Shown here: one piece after another, positions 1 to 5,261 of the stretch
Numbering within the stretch: position 1 is the stretch's first letter
How the letters are laid out: each line of letters starts with the position of its first letter
From: an uncultured Oscillospiraceae bacterium
Lineage (GTDB): Bacteria; Bacillota; Clostridia; Oscillospirales; Acutalibacteraceae
Assembly (NCBI GenBank): GCA_900552985.1
Contig: USBP01000036.1
Location: 1-9,061 of the forward strand
Direction: 5' to 3'
DNA: 9,061 nucleotides
Position numbers and translations under genes: made by a program
The notes under the pieces: generated by a model
Told to the model about the DNA's origin: nothing
Databases searched by the model: none
The model's input: only the letters and a program-made list of their open reading frames with translations

Positions 1-861
1 GGCTGCCAGGGAGAGCGGCTCCACCAGCCACGGAATACCTGCCGCATGGCTCGGGTCGACGATGACTGGGAGATGAGAGAGCTTTTTAAACACCGGCACA
101 GCGGAAATATCCAGCGTATTGCGGGTGTAGGTTTCATAAGTGCGGATGCCGCGTTCGCAGAGGATGACATTTTCGTTACCGCTCGCCATAATGTATTCTG
201 CGCTCATGAGGGTTTCTTCAATTGTGTTGGCAAGCCCGCGCTTGAGCAAAATGGGTTTGTTGCAATGGCCGAGCTCCTTGAGCAGCTCAAAATTCTGCAT
301 ATTGCGCGCACCGACCTGAATGATATCCACATCCTCGAAAAGCGGCAGATGAGAAGGGCTCATGATCTCTGTGATGATCGGCAGGCCGCTTTTGCGCTTG
401 GCCTCCAGCAGGAGGTAAAGGCCTTCGGCACGCAGGCCCTGGAATGCATAGGGCGACGTGCGGGGCTTAAAGGCTCCGCCGCGCAGGATGCCGGCCCCGG
501 CCTTTTTCACCCGGCTGGAAATCACCTCCATCTGCTCGGAGGATTCCACGGAGCACGGCCCCGCAATCAGGGTGAGGGAACCGTCGCCAATTGAGTTGGG
601 GCCGACCTGGATGACGGTATTGTCCGGATGGAATTTTCGGTTCGCCTTTTTGTACGGCTCCTGCACCCGCTTGACACTTTCAACGATCGATTGTGCCTGA
701 ATATACTCAATATCAATTTTTGCAGTGTCTCCCAGAAGGCCGAGCACAGTGGAGTGCTCGCCATACCAGGCGTTAACGGTTACCTTATACTGCTGGCTCA
801 GCTCGTTGGAAAGTGCGCTGATCTGATCCTTTGTGGTGCCTTGCTTCAATACGATAATCAT
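1..861 (-). CDS. aroF: 3-deoxy-7-phosphoheptulonate (DAHP) synthase, C-terminus cut by window edge
   Basis: Catalyses the first step of the shikimate pathway: phosphoenolpyruvate plus erythrose-4-phosphate gives DAHP, in the cytoplasm. The visible 287 residues start MIIVLKQG. Residues 1 to about 68 form a small N-terminal domain like the ferredoxin-like (ACT-type) regulatory domain of Thermotoga-type DAHP synthases, which mediates feedback inhibition by Tyr or Phe in that family. The (beta/alpha)8 catalytic domain follows: AGPCSVES (100-107, with the metal-ligand Cys103), [15 protein letters not shown] (128-142), LLKRG (205-209), [17 protein letters not shown] (235-251) and [16 protein letters not shown] (268-283, with the expected metal ligand His272). 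The usual form of the last motif is closer to VDPSHGTG, so the AA is a mild deviation. The family is about 340 residues long, so roughly 50 C-terminal residues lie outside. The ATG is fixed by GGGAGG at 869-874, 7 nt upstream. The gene follows an apparent Phe attenuator. Which paralog name applies (aroF, aroG or aroA) is convention only. Confidence 0.95.
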   Translation of the reverse strand, partial: MIIVLKQGTTKDQISALSNELSQQYKVTVNAWYGEHSTVLGLLGDTAKIDIEYIQAQSIVESVKRVQEPYKKANRKFHPDNTVIQVGPNSIGDGSLTLIAGPCSVESSEQMEVISSRVKKAGAGILRGGAFKPRTSPYAFQGLRAEGLYLLLEAKRKSGLPIITEIMSPSHLPLFEDVDIIQVGARNMQNFELLKELGHCNKPILLKRGLANTIEETLMSAEYIMASGNENVILCERGIRTYETYTRNTLDISAVPVFKKLSHLPVIVDPSHAAGIPWLVEPLSLAA

Positions 862-868
862 GTGAAAA

Positions 869-874
869 CCTCCC
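869..874 (-). promoter_or_regulatory. Ribosome-binding site of aroF
   Basis: GGGAGG on the minus strand, 7 nt before the ATG at 861-859. It lies about 27 nt downstream of the terminator U-tract, outside all the attenuator helices. Control by the leader would therefore be transcriptional rather than by hiding the ribosome-binding site. Confidence 0.8.
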
Positions 875-900
875 TGTTACGATACGGGAACGGATCCAGG

Positions 901-941
901 AAAAATAAAAAACCGGAGCTCACATCATGAGCTCAGGTTTT
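901..941 (-). terminator. Intrinsic terminator of the Phe attenuator upstream of aroF
   Basis: On the minus strand the arm at 941-928 (AAAACCTGAGCTCA) pairs with the arm at 922-909 (TGAGCTCCGGTTTT). The loop is TGATG (927-923). The helix has 13 pairs and one T/C mismatch (935/915). The U-tract is at 912-901 (TTTTTTATTTTT). It sits between a leader ORF and the aroF start with no other gene between, so it must be conditional if aroF is to be expressed from the upstream promoter. Confidence 0.88.
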
Positions 942-988
942 GCCTGTTTCCAGTATCCCCTGATTTGGACGGCAGAAAGCTCACAATG
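923..988 (-). promoter_or_regulatory. Antiterminator helix competing with the aroF leader terminator
   Basis: The minus-strand segment 988-977 (CATTGTGAGCTT) can pair continuously with 934-923 (GAGCTCATGATG). This makes 12 pairs, 9 Watson-Crick and 3 G-U. The second arm is the upstream arm plus loop of the terminator, so the two helices exclude each other. The first arm contains the last sense codon and the stop codon of the leader ORF. A ribosome that finishes the leader covers it and allows termination; one stalled at earlier Phe codons leaves it free. Pairing was worked out by hand, and no folding energies were computed. Confidence 0.75.
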
Positions 989-992
989 TGAA
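980..992 (-). other. Small hairpin that could sequester the antiterminator arm
   Basis: On the minus strand TTCAC (992-988) pairs with GTGAG (984-980) around the loop ATT. This is five pairs including one G-U. It overlaps the antiterminator arm and the end of the leader ORF. It could act as the anti-antiterminator (1:2) helix that favours termination when the leader is not translated. It is short and may be marginal in stability. Confidence 0.35.
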
Positions 993-1079
993 TTCAGACA
1001 CGGCAAAAAACTCCCTGCTAAAAAAATAGCCGAGAGTGCTCATAAAGAAAAAGAAGCTTTTTGCAGTGCCGGTGAGCAT
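981..1079 (-). CDS. Phe-rich leader peptide of the aroF attenuator (32 aa)
   Basis: This short ORF starts ATG CTC ACC GGC and ends ACA TTG TGA. It has GGAGG at 1089-1093, 9 nt before the ATG. Nine of the 32 residues are Phe: four in a row at residues 9-12 (1055-1044), two at 19-20 directly after Tyr18 (1025-1020), two at 24-25 (1010-1005) and one at 30 (992-990). There is no Trp. The ORF lies between a promoter and a terminator/antiterminator pair in front of DAHP synthase, an enzyme of Phe, Tyr and Trp synthesis. That is the classic layout of a ribosome-sensing attenuator, with Phe-tRNA supply as the likely signal. T-rich sequence alone could raise the Phe count. The ribosome-binding site, the clustering and the overlap of the stop codon with the antiterminator argue against chance. 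Confidence 0.82.
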   Translation of the reverse strand: MLTGTAKSFFFFMSTLGYFFSREFFAVSEFTL

Positions 1080-1108
1080 TCCAATCGTCCTCCAAATAAT
1101 GTGAGTCC

Positions 1109-1138
1109 AATATAATACGTAAAAAAGGGGATTGTCAA
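1109..1138 (-). promoter_or_regulatory. Sigma-A-type promoter of the aroF leader
   Basis: The minus strand has a perfect -35 TTGACA at 1138-1133. The -10 is TATATT at 1114-1109 with an 18-nt spacer, or TATTAT at 1117-1112 with a 15-nt spacer. Transcription would start near 1102, about 23 nt before the leader ATG. The leader transcript up to aroF would be about 240 nt. This gives aroF its own promoter, separate from aroE-aroK. Confidence 0.75.
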
Positions 1139-1171
1139 CCCTCTTTTATAAATTTGGGGAAATATAATAAA

Positions 1172-1702
1172 TTATTTTGCATTAGACGCGCTGATTATGT
1201 CTAAAATTTCTTCAGCAACTGCATCTGGGGAGCACTCTTTGCAGATGGAAACAGTCAAATCAGCAGCCTTACGGTAAAGCTCCATTCGGTTGGCATGCAG
1301 TGTTTCCAGCGTGCCCTCCTGTTTGGCCTTTTGCAAAACAGGGCGCGGCGTGGAGTCCCTTTCAAGGCGGGCCTGCAGAATCGGGAGGGAAACGTCGAGC
1401 AGAATGACGACGCCGTTCTGTTTGAGCGCTCTGGTGTTTTCCGGGAATGTGAGGGCGCCTCCACCTGTGGCGATCACCTGCCCCTTTTTTTGAGAAAGCG
1501 TCTTGCATGCCTGCGCTTCCAGGGAACGGAAATGCCGCTCGCCATAGCGGGCAAAAATCTCCTCCACAGGAAGCCCGGCCTGCTTTACAATATAGTGATC
1601 CATATCGATGAAAGCAAGCCCTGTGCGCGCGGCCAGCACCCGACCGACCGTGCTCTTACCGCAGCCCATAAAGCCGCATAGGATCAGGTTTGCAGCATTC
1701 AT
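1172..1702 (-). CDS. aroK: Shikimate kinase
   Basis: Transfers the ATP gamma-phosphate to the 3-hydroxyl of shikimate, the fifth step of chorismate synthesis, in the cytoplasm. The protein has 176 residues, the usual size for a single-domain AroK. The P-loop is GFMGCGKST (10-18). The shikimate-binding Asp is in FIDMD (Asp33/Asp35). FRSLE (58-62) carries the substrate-binding Arg59. GGG (80-82) is the Walker B-like glycine loop. Arg120 in PRPVL is the LID arginine, and R139 in RMELY is the second substrate/phosphate contact. The ATG (1702-1700) overlaps the aroE stop as ATGA, so the two are probably translationally coupled; GGAG at 1714-1717 is rather far away (11 nt). No clear terminator follows the TAA, so some read-through into the aroF leader is possible. 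Confidence 0.96.
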   Translation of the reverse strand: MNAANLILCGFMGCGKSTVGRVLAARTGLAFIDMDHYIVKQAGLPVEEIFARYGERHFRSLEAQACKTLSQKKGQVIATGGGALTFPENTRALKQNGVVILLDVSLPILQARLERDSTPRPVLQKAKQEGTLETLHANRMELYRKAADLTVSICKECSPDAVAEEILDIISASNAK

Positions 1703-2541
1703 TGAAAAACACGCTCCATTTCCCAGTTGGCTTGTTCAATCACAGGCGCGATCTGCTCTGCGGTAAAAGGGTGGCCGTTCCAAATCTCCTGTGCGGCGGC
1801 GGCCTGCCAGACGAGCATTGGCATCCCATAGGCGCAGGCGGCGCCGTTTTGCCGCGCCGTGCGCAGCAGGAGCGTCTCGCGTGGATTGTAGATCGCGTCA
1901 AAAACCGCTTTGCAGCGTTGTATGATGCGCGCCGGTACCGGCATATCGTCCGGATGTGGATACATGCCTGCCGGGGTGGCGTTGAGCAACAGGTCGAACG
2001 CGCCGCTGACGGCATCGTAGGTCAGCGCTGTGACACTTGCGCCGGGGATCTTTTTACGCACCTGCCGGGCCAGGCTCTGCGCGCGCAGAAGCCCGGAGGG
2101 CCTCGCCGCAATAGTGACCCTGCATCCCGCCATGGCAGCCTCGAACGCCATCATATGTGCAGCGCCGCCCGCGCCGCAGAGCAATATCCTGCCCGAGAGC
2201 GCAATCCCGGCCTCTGCCAGAGCGCGCAGAAAGCCGATGTAATCTGTGTTATAGCCGGTCAAACTGTTTTTGCTGCACTGAACCGTATTGACTGCCCCAT
2301 AGAGCGAGGCCCGCTCCTCCACCTGATCGAGAAACGGTAAAATAGCGCTTTTGAGCGGAATGGTGAGGTTAAACCCATCCAGCGCCCGCAGGGAAGGCAG
2401 AGCCTGCTCCAGCGCATCTGGGGGGAGCTCTCTCTTCTCGTAGCTGGCGCTGACGCCCTGGGCGGCAAACAGCTTTTCATGAATAAAGGGGGACATTGTG
2501 TGCCCGAGCGGATAGCCGAGCACGGCGTAATGAGCTGACAT
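1699..2541 (-). CDS. aroE: Shikimate dehydrogenase (NADP+)
   Basis: Reduces 3-dehydroshikimate to shikimate, the fourth step of the pathway. The protein has 280 residues, matching the family. The N-terminal substrate domain shows GYPLGHTMSPFIH (9-21, the shikimate-binding S/T-x-S loop, here T15/S17), NLTIPLK (58-64, catalytic Lys64), GAVNT (82-86) and GYNTDYIGF (96-104, catalytic Asp100). The nucleotide-binding domain shows GAGGAA (123-128). The start chosen is the ATG at 2541-2539, giving MSAHYAVLGYP. It has GGAAGGA about 9 nt upstream and matches where family members begin. The frame stays open further upstream to 2664, but that part has no family-like content. It ends in a 4-nt overlap with aroK. 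Confidence 0.95.
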   Translation of the reverse strand: MSAHYAVLGYPLGHTMSPFIHEKLFAAQGVSASYEKRELPPDALEQALPSLRALDGFNLTIPLKSAILPFLDQVEERASLYGAVNTVQCSKNSLTGYNTDYIGFLRALAEAGIALSGRILLCGAGGAAHMMAFEAAMAGCRVTIAARPSGLLRAQSLARQVRKKIPGASVTALTYDAVSGAFDLLLNATPAGMYPHPDDMPVPARIIQRCKAVFDAIYNPRETLLLRTARQNGAACAYGMPMLVWQAAAAQEIWNGHPFTAEQIAPVIEQANWEMERVFQ

Positions 2542-2612
2542 TAGCAAAACATCCTTCCCAAACGCAAAATGCAGGACGAAAAAAGGCGAAAACTGAGCGC
2601 ATTCCAGAGAAG

Positions 2613-2639
2613 ATTTTAAGCAACTGTAAATAAACGCAA
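2613..2639 (-). promoter_or_regulatory. Possible weak promoter of aroE-aroK
   Basis: On the minus strand TTGCGT (2639-2634) lies 15 nt from TAAAAT (2618-2613), about 70 nt upstream of the aroE ATG in an AT-rich stretch. The -35 match is poor and the spacer is short. It is the best candidate seen, not a firm call. It would be divergent from the acpP promoter nearby. Confidence 0.3.
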
Positions 2640-2657
2640 AGTTTTCTCTTCGAGGGG

Positions 2658-2686
2658 TTGACAAAGAGATAAAATCTTACTAATAT
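2658..2686 (+). promoter_or_regulatory. Promoter of acpP
   Basis: Perfect -35 TTGACA at 2658-2663 and -10 TAATAT at 2681-2686, with a 17-nt spacer. Predicted transcription start is near 2693, leaving a 5' leader of about 120 nt before the acpP ATG. The near-consensus form suits a highly expressed housekeeping gene. Confidence 0.8.
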
Positions 2687-2690
2687 CTCT
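2665..2690. repeat. Inverted repeat over the acpP promoter spacer and -10, candidate operator
   Basis: AGAGATA (2665-2671) and TATCTCT (2684-2690) form a perfect 7-bp inverted repeat with a 12-nt centre. The right arm begins inside the -10 box. The position suits a repressor site. It does not look like the FapR or FabT consensus as I recall them. It could be chance in AT-rich DNA. Confidence 0.35.
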
Positions 2691-2716
2691 ATAGTCAGTC
2701 TTTCCTGTAACAGCAG

Positions 2717-2759
2717 CAATGCGGTGCGTTTCGCAAGTAGTGTAGCACATTCCGCGTTG
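2717..2759 (+). promoter_or_regulatory. Structured 5' leader of acpP
   Basis: CAATGCGG (2717-2724) pairs with CCGCGTTG (2752-2759) over 8 bp, including one G-U. Inside there are two alternative inner stems: TGCG/CGCA (2725-2728 with 2732-2735, loop TTT) or GTGC/GCAC (2724-2727 with 2745-2748). It lies in the untranslated leader, about 40 nt before the ribosome-binding site. I do not recognise it as a known riboswitch. It may be an mRNA-stabilising hairpin or a regulatory element. Confidence 0.4.
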
Positions 2760-2797
2760 TTTGTCTATTTGCGTTTCTGTGCGCGATCACAAGAGCG

Positions 2798-2805
2798 AAG
2801 GAGGG
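2798..2805 (+). promoter_or_regulatory. Ribosome-binding site that fixes the acpP start
   Basis: AAGGAGGG lies 9 nt before the ATG at 2815. It rules out an in-frame TTG at 2761, which has no such site and would add 18 residues absent from acyl carrier proteins. Confidence 0.85.
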
Positions 2806-2814
2806 AAACGGGAT

Positions 2815-3042
2815 ATGGTTTTTGAGAAGCTGAGAAAGATTATGTGCGACCAGCTTGAGCTGGACGAAGAAAAAATCACGCTGGAGACCAATCTGCGTGA
2901 TGACCTGGATGCGGACAGCCTGGATCTTGTAGATCTGGTCATGTCGATCGAGGATGAATTTGAAATGGAAGTGCCGGACGAAGAAATCGAAAAGATGAAG
3001 ACGGTGGCGGACGTTGTCAAATTTATTGAGGAAAATCAGTAA
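2815..3042 (+). CDS. acpP: Acyl carrier protein
   Basis: Carries growing acyl chains on a 4'-phosphopantetheine arm during type II fatty acid synthesis in the cytoplasm. The protein has 75 residues, strongly acidic, the normal ACP length. The phosphopantetheine attachment site is Ser35 in DADSLDLVDL (32-41). The helix II recognition segment continues as VMSIEDEFEMEVPDEE, and the helix IV segment TVADVVKFIEE closes the fold. It is alone, not next to fabD, fabG, fabF or rnc as is common in Firmicutes. It has its own promoter, foldable leader and terminator. Primary-metabolism ACP is much more likely than a polyketide or D-alanyl carrier protein, because of the typical sequence and the absence of such genes nearby. 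Confidence 0.95.
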   Translation: MVFEKLRKIMCDQLELDEEKITLETNLRDDLDADSLDLVDLVMSIEDEFEMEVPDEEIEKMKTVADVVKFIEENQ

Positions 3043-3069
3043 ATAATTTGTGACAAGCGGTATCACGAT

Positions 3070-3102
3070 AAAAGCTGGCGGGCATTTGCCCGCCAGCTTT
3101 TT
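3070..3102 (+). terminator. Rho-independent terminator between convergent acpP and rhaD
   Basis: The left arm AAAAGCTGGCGGGC (3070-3083) and right arm GCCCGCCAGCTTTT (3088-3101) form a perfect 14-bp stem with the loop ATTT, starting 28 nt after the acpP stop. The plus-strand T-run is TTTTT (3098-3102). Read on the minus strand the stem ends in TTTT followed by ATCG, so it could also stop transcripts coming through rhaD, though less efficiently. The rest of the acpP-rhaD gap (3103-3201) shows no other convincing element. Confidence 0.9.
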
Positions 3103-3201
3103 GCTGCTGTGAATCCCCAGCTTTGTTCGCTGAGGAACAGGAGCACTGAAAAATCTGTAAAACGCTTTGGCCGCAGCGCGCTGACAATTGCAGTGAGCAC
3201 C

Positions 3202-4020
3202 TTACTCTAAATGAAGAAAGTCCGCCCGGTAATGGACGCCGAACGCCTCTGCTATTTCCTGAAGCTGATCGTCACGGATTGTATTGACCCGCGGGCGGTT
3301 ACAGGTGAGCATATAAATCTGCGCCGCTTTCTCCACGGTTTCAATCAGGCCGAACGCCTCATCCATCGTCCGCCCTGCGCCGTAGATCCCATGCATGCCC
3401 CAAATAACGAGACGATAGGTTTTCATCTTTTCCGCAGTGGCTTCCCCAATGGAGTTTGTTCCGCAAAGCATCCACGGCAGCACCCCCACGCCCTCTGGAA
3501 AGACGACAATGCACTCCGTGCACATCTCCCAGAGCGTATGCGTGATTTTACGCTCGTCCAGCTCATGGACATAGTTCATTGCAAGCGTATGCGTTGGATG
3601 GCTGTGCATCACGACCCGGTTCTCAGGATCTACAGACAGGCGCGCCATATGGCTCATCAGGTGTGCGGGCAGCTCGCTGGTAAATTTCCCGCCGTCGGCA
3701 TAGCCCCACAGCAGCTGCGCAGTAGTTCCATCCGGCGCGATGCGGATAATCCCCAGGTTATTTTCCGGATCTTCCTGCACATTCTTAAAGTATTTGCCCG
3801 TTCCCGTGACAATAAAATATTTCCCAATCAGCGGTTTGGCCTCAAATCCGGTGGAAAGGGTGCGGAGGACGCGGTTTATATCCAAATATTCCGCTACCTC
3901 CGTTTCCTCAAGCAGATAGCTGATGTTCCCGCCGTTGCGCTCATCCCAGCCAAGCCGGTACATATTGGCCGTTGTATCGCACATCTCTTTTACAAACGGA
4001 GCCGTTAAAATATCCTTCAT
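3202..4020 (-). CDS. rhaD: Rhamnulose-1-phosphate aldolase
   Basis: Zinc-dependent class II aldolase that splits L-rhamnulose-1-phosphate into dihydroxyacetone phosphate and L-lactaldehyde, the last step of the phosphorylated rhamnose pathway. The protein has 272 residues, against 274 in E. coli RhaD. The phosphate-binding region shows NGGNIS (29-34) and TGTGKYF (72-78). Glu116 in SELPAHL is the catalytic base position. Zinc ligands are His139 and His141 in MHSHPTH and His210 in WGMHG, matching E117, H141, H143 and H212 of the E. coli enzyme. The ATG overlaps the rhaA stop as ATGA, with GGAGG at 4028-4032. It is the last gene of the operon. The fate of lactaldehyde (propanediol or lactate) is not shown in the window. 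Confidence 0.97.
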   Translation of the reverse strand: MKDILTAPFVKEMCDTTANMYRLGWDERNGGNISYLLEETEVAEYLDINRVLRTLSTGFEAKPLIGKYFIVTGTGKYFKNVQEDPENNLGIIRIAPDGTTAQLLWGYADGGKFTSELPAHLMSHMARLSVDPENRVVMHSHPTHTLAMNYVHELDERKITHTLWEMCTECIVVFPEGVGVLPWMLCGTNSIGEATAEKMKTYRLVIWGMHGIYGAGRTMDEAFGLIETVEKAAQIYMLTCNRPRVNTIRDDQLQEIAEAFGVHYRADFLHLE

Positions 4021-5261
4021 TGCCGTGCCTCCAAACTGTCTTTTTCATACTGATGTACTTCCGGCAGGTAATCCTCTATCATCCCCTGCCGGTTCAAATA
4101 TTCGTTCCACACATCGCCAAAGGGCATAACTTTCATCTTCTCCTGAAGCACCATCAGGCCGGTGAAATTGCTGTTATCCTGCATGGATCTCATCTGTTCA
4201 TTCGGCTGGAGCAGCGCAAAGAGCAATGCCTTCTGCACATTCCGCCCGCCGGTCACCCACGCGCTGATCCGGTTGATGGATGCATCAAAATAGTCTGTGG
4301 CGATAAACACGCGGTCAAGCGCATTGTTCCGCACAATCTCCTTGGCAATCTCTCGCGTCTCATCGTCAAAGAGCACCACATGGTCGGAATCCCAACGCAC
4401 CGGGCGGGTGACATGGAGCGCTAAGTGATCGTGGAACAGCAGCATACTGGATATCTTGTCCGACACCATCTCCGTCGGATGATAGTGGCCGTTATCCATC
4501 AGTGGCGTAATCCTCTTCTCCGCCACGTAATTCATGCAGAACTCCGCACTGCCGACGGTGTAGGATTCCAATCCGATTCCGAACACCTTGGACTCCAGAC
4601 AGACAAAAACCTTATCTTTATCATAGGGGAGCGACAGGATTTCGTCAAGGGACTGTTTAAAACGCAGCCGCGGGCCAAGGCGGTCTGCCGGAATATCCTT
4701 GTATCCATCCGGGATCCAGATATTCATCACACACGGGATCCCCGTCTGCCCGGCAAAATACTGCGCGATCTCCAGGCAGCGCTTGCCGTGCTCTACCCAG
4801 AAAGTACGCACCGTTTCGTCCGGGGAAGAGAGCGTCAGGTTGTCCCGCACCATCGGATGCGAGAAAAATGTGGGATTAAAATCGATCCCCACGCCGTGCG
4901 CCTTTGCAAAATCCACCCACTTGGCAAAATGCTTTGGCTGGATCCGGTCTCGGTCAGCGAACTCCCCCTCTTCAAAAATGGCATAGCTCGCGTGTAGATT
5001 GAGCTTTTTGCGCCCTGGGATCAGGGAAAAAGCACGGTCCATATCGGCCATCAATTCCCTCGGGGTGCGCGCCTTGCCGGGATAGTTCCCAGTGGTCTGG
5101 ATCCCGCCGGAGAGCGTTTCCTTCTGATCGAATCCCACCACATCGTCCCCCTGCCAGCAGTGGATCGACACGGGGATATCCTTTAATGTATCAAGAGCCC
5201 GCTCCGTATCCACGCCGCATTCGGCGTACAGCGCACGCGCGCTCTCATATCTGTGATTCAT
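4017..5261 (-). CDS. rhaA: L-rhamnose isomerase
   Basis: Interconverts L-rhamnose and L-rhamnulose in the cytoplasm, using a divalent metal (Mn2+ in characterised members). The protein has 414 residues, near the family's roughly 420. The N-terminal signature is IPVSIHCWQGDDVVGFD (29-45). Metal-site residues appear at a constant offset of 11 from E. coli RhaA: Glu223, Asp256, His283, Asp291, Asp293 and Asp323. His259 falls at the position of the conserved active-site histidine, and DNGHYHPTE (256-264) is the recognisable block. The start is fixed by AAGGAGGT (5268-5275), 6 nt upstream. The 4-nt overlap with rhaB places this ribosome-binding site inside the last rhaB codons. It overlaps rhaD by 4 nt at the other end. 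Confidence 0.98.
   Translation of the reverse strand: MNHRYESARALYAECGVDTERALDTLKDIPVSIHCWQGDDVVGFDQKETLSGGIQTTGNYPGKARTPRELMADMDRAFSLIPGRKKLNLHASYAIFEEGEFADRDRIQPKHFAKWVDFAKAHGVGIDFNPTFFSHPMVRDNLTLSSPDETVRTFWVEHGKRCLEIAQYFAGQTGIPCVMNIWIPDGYKDIPADRLGPRLRFKQSLDEILSLPYDKDKVFVCLESKVFGIGLESYTVGSAEFCMNYVAEKRITPLMDNGHYHPTEMVSDKISSMLLFHDHLALHVTRPVRWDSDHVVLFDDETREIAKEIVRNNALDRVFIATDYFDASINRISAWVTGGRNVQKALLFALLQPNEQMRSMQDNSNFTGLMVLQEKMKVMPFGDVWNEYLNRQGMIEDYLPEVHQYEKDSLEARQ

Noticed and set aside
46..594. Plus-strand ORF of 182 codons
   Set aside because: It lies wholly antisense to DAHP synthase, has no recognisable domain, and the opposite frame has clear family motifs. It is a shadow of a GC-rich gene.
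862..1110. T-box riboswitch upstream of aroF
   Set aside because: No T-box consensus or specifier-loop layout was found. The coding leader with Phe runs and the antiterminator built on the leader stop fit ribosome-mediated attenuation better.
927..1115. Plus-strand ORF of 62 codons over the attenuator
   Set aside because: It is antisense to the leader region and is explained by the mirror of the leader ORF and the terminator. It has no domain and no convincing ribosome-binding site.
1690..2340. Plus-strand ORF of 216 codons antisense to aroE
   Set aside because: The composition is arbitrary and Cys/Arg/His-rich, with no motif. The opposite strand encodes a complete AroE.
2542..2664. N-terminal extension of aroE by 41 codons
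   Set aside because: The extra residues have no shikimate dehydrogenase similarity. The ATG at 2541 has a suitable ribosome-binding site and starts directly at the conserved first strand.
2761..2814. TTG-initiated extension of acpP
   Set aside because: Acyl carrier proteins begin at the ATG at 2815, which has AAGGAGGG at ideal spacing; the TTG has none.
3103..3201. Dedicated rhaD terminator (CGCT/AGCG stem followed by TTTT on the minus strand)
   Set aside because: The stem is only 4 bp with an 8-nt loop, too weak to call. The GAGCAC repeats in the same stretch are too short to mean much.
3211..4008. Plus-strand ORF of 265 codons antisense to rhaD
   Set aside because: It is a shadow frame of rhaD with no domain. 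All rhaD catalytic residues are intact on the minus strand.
4425..4997. Plus-strand ORF of 190 codons antisense to rhaA
   Set aside because: It is a shadow frame: rhaA is complete on the other strand and this one shows no family signature.
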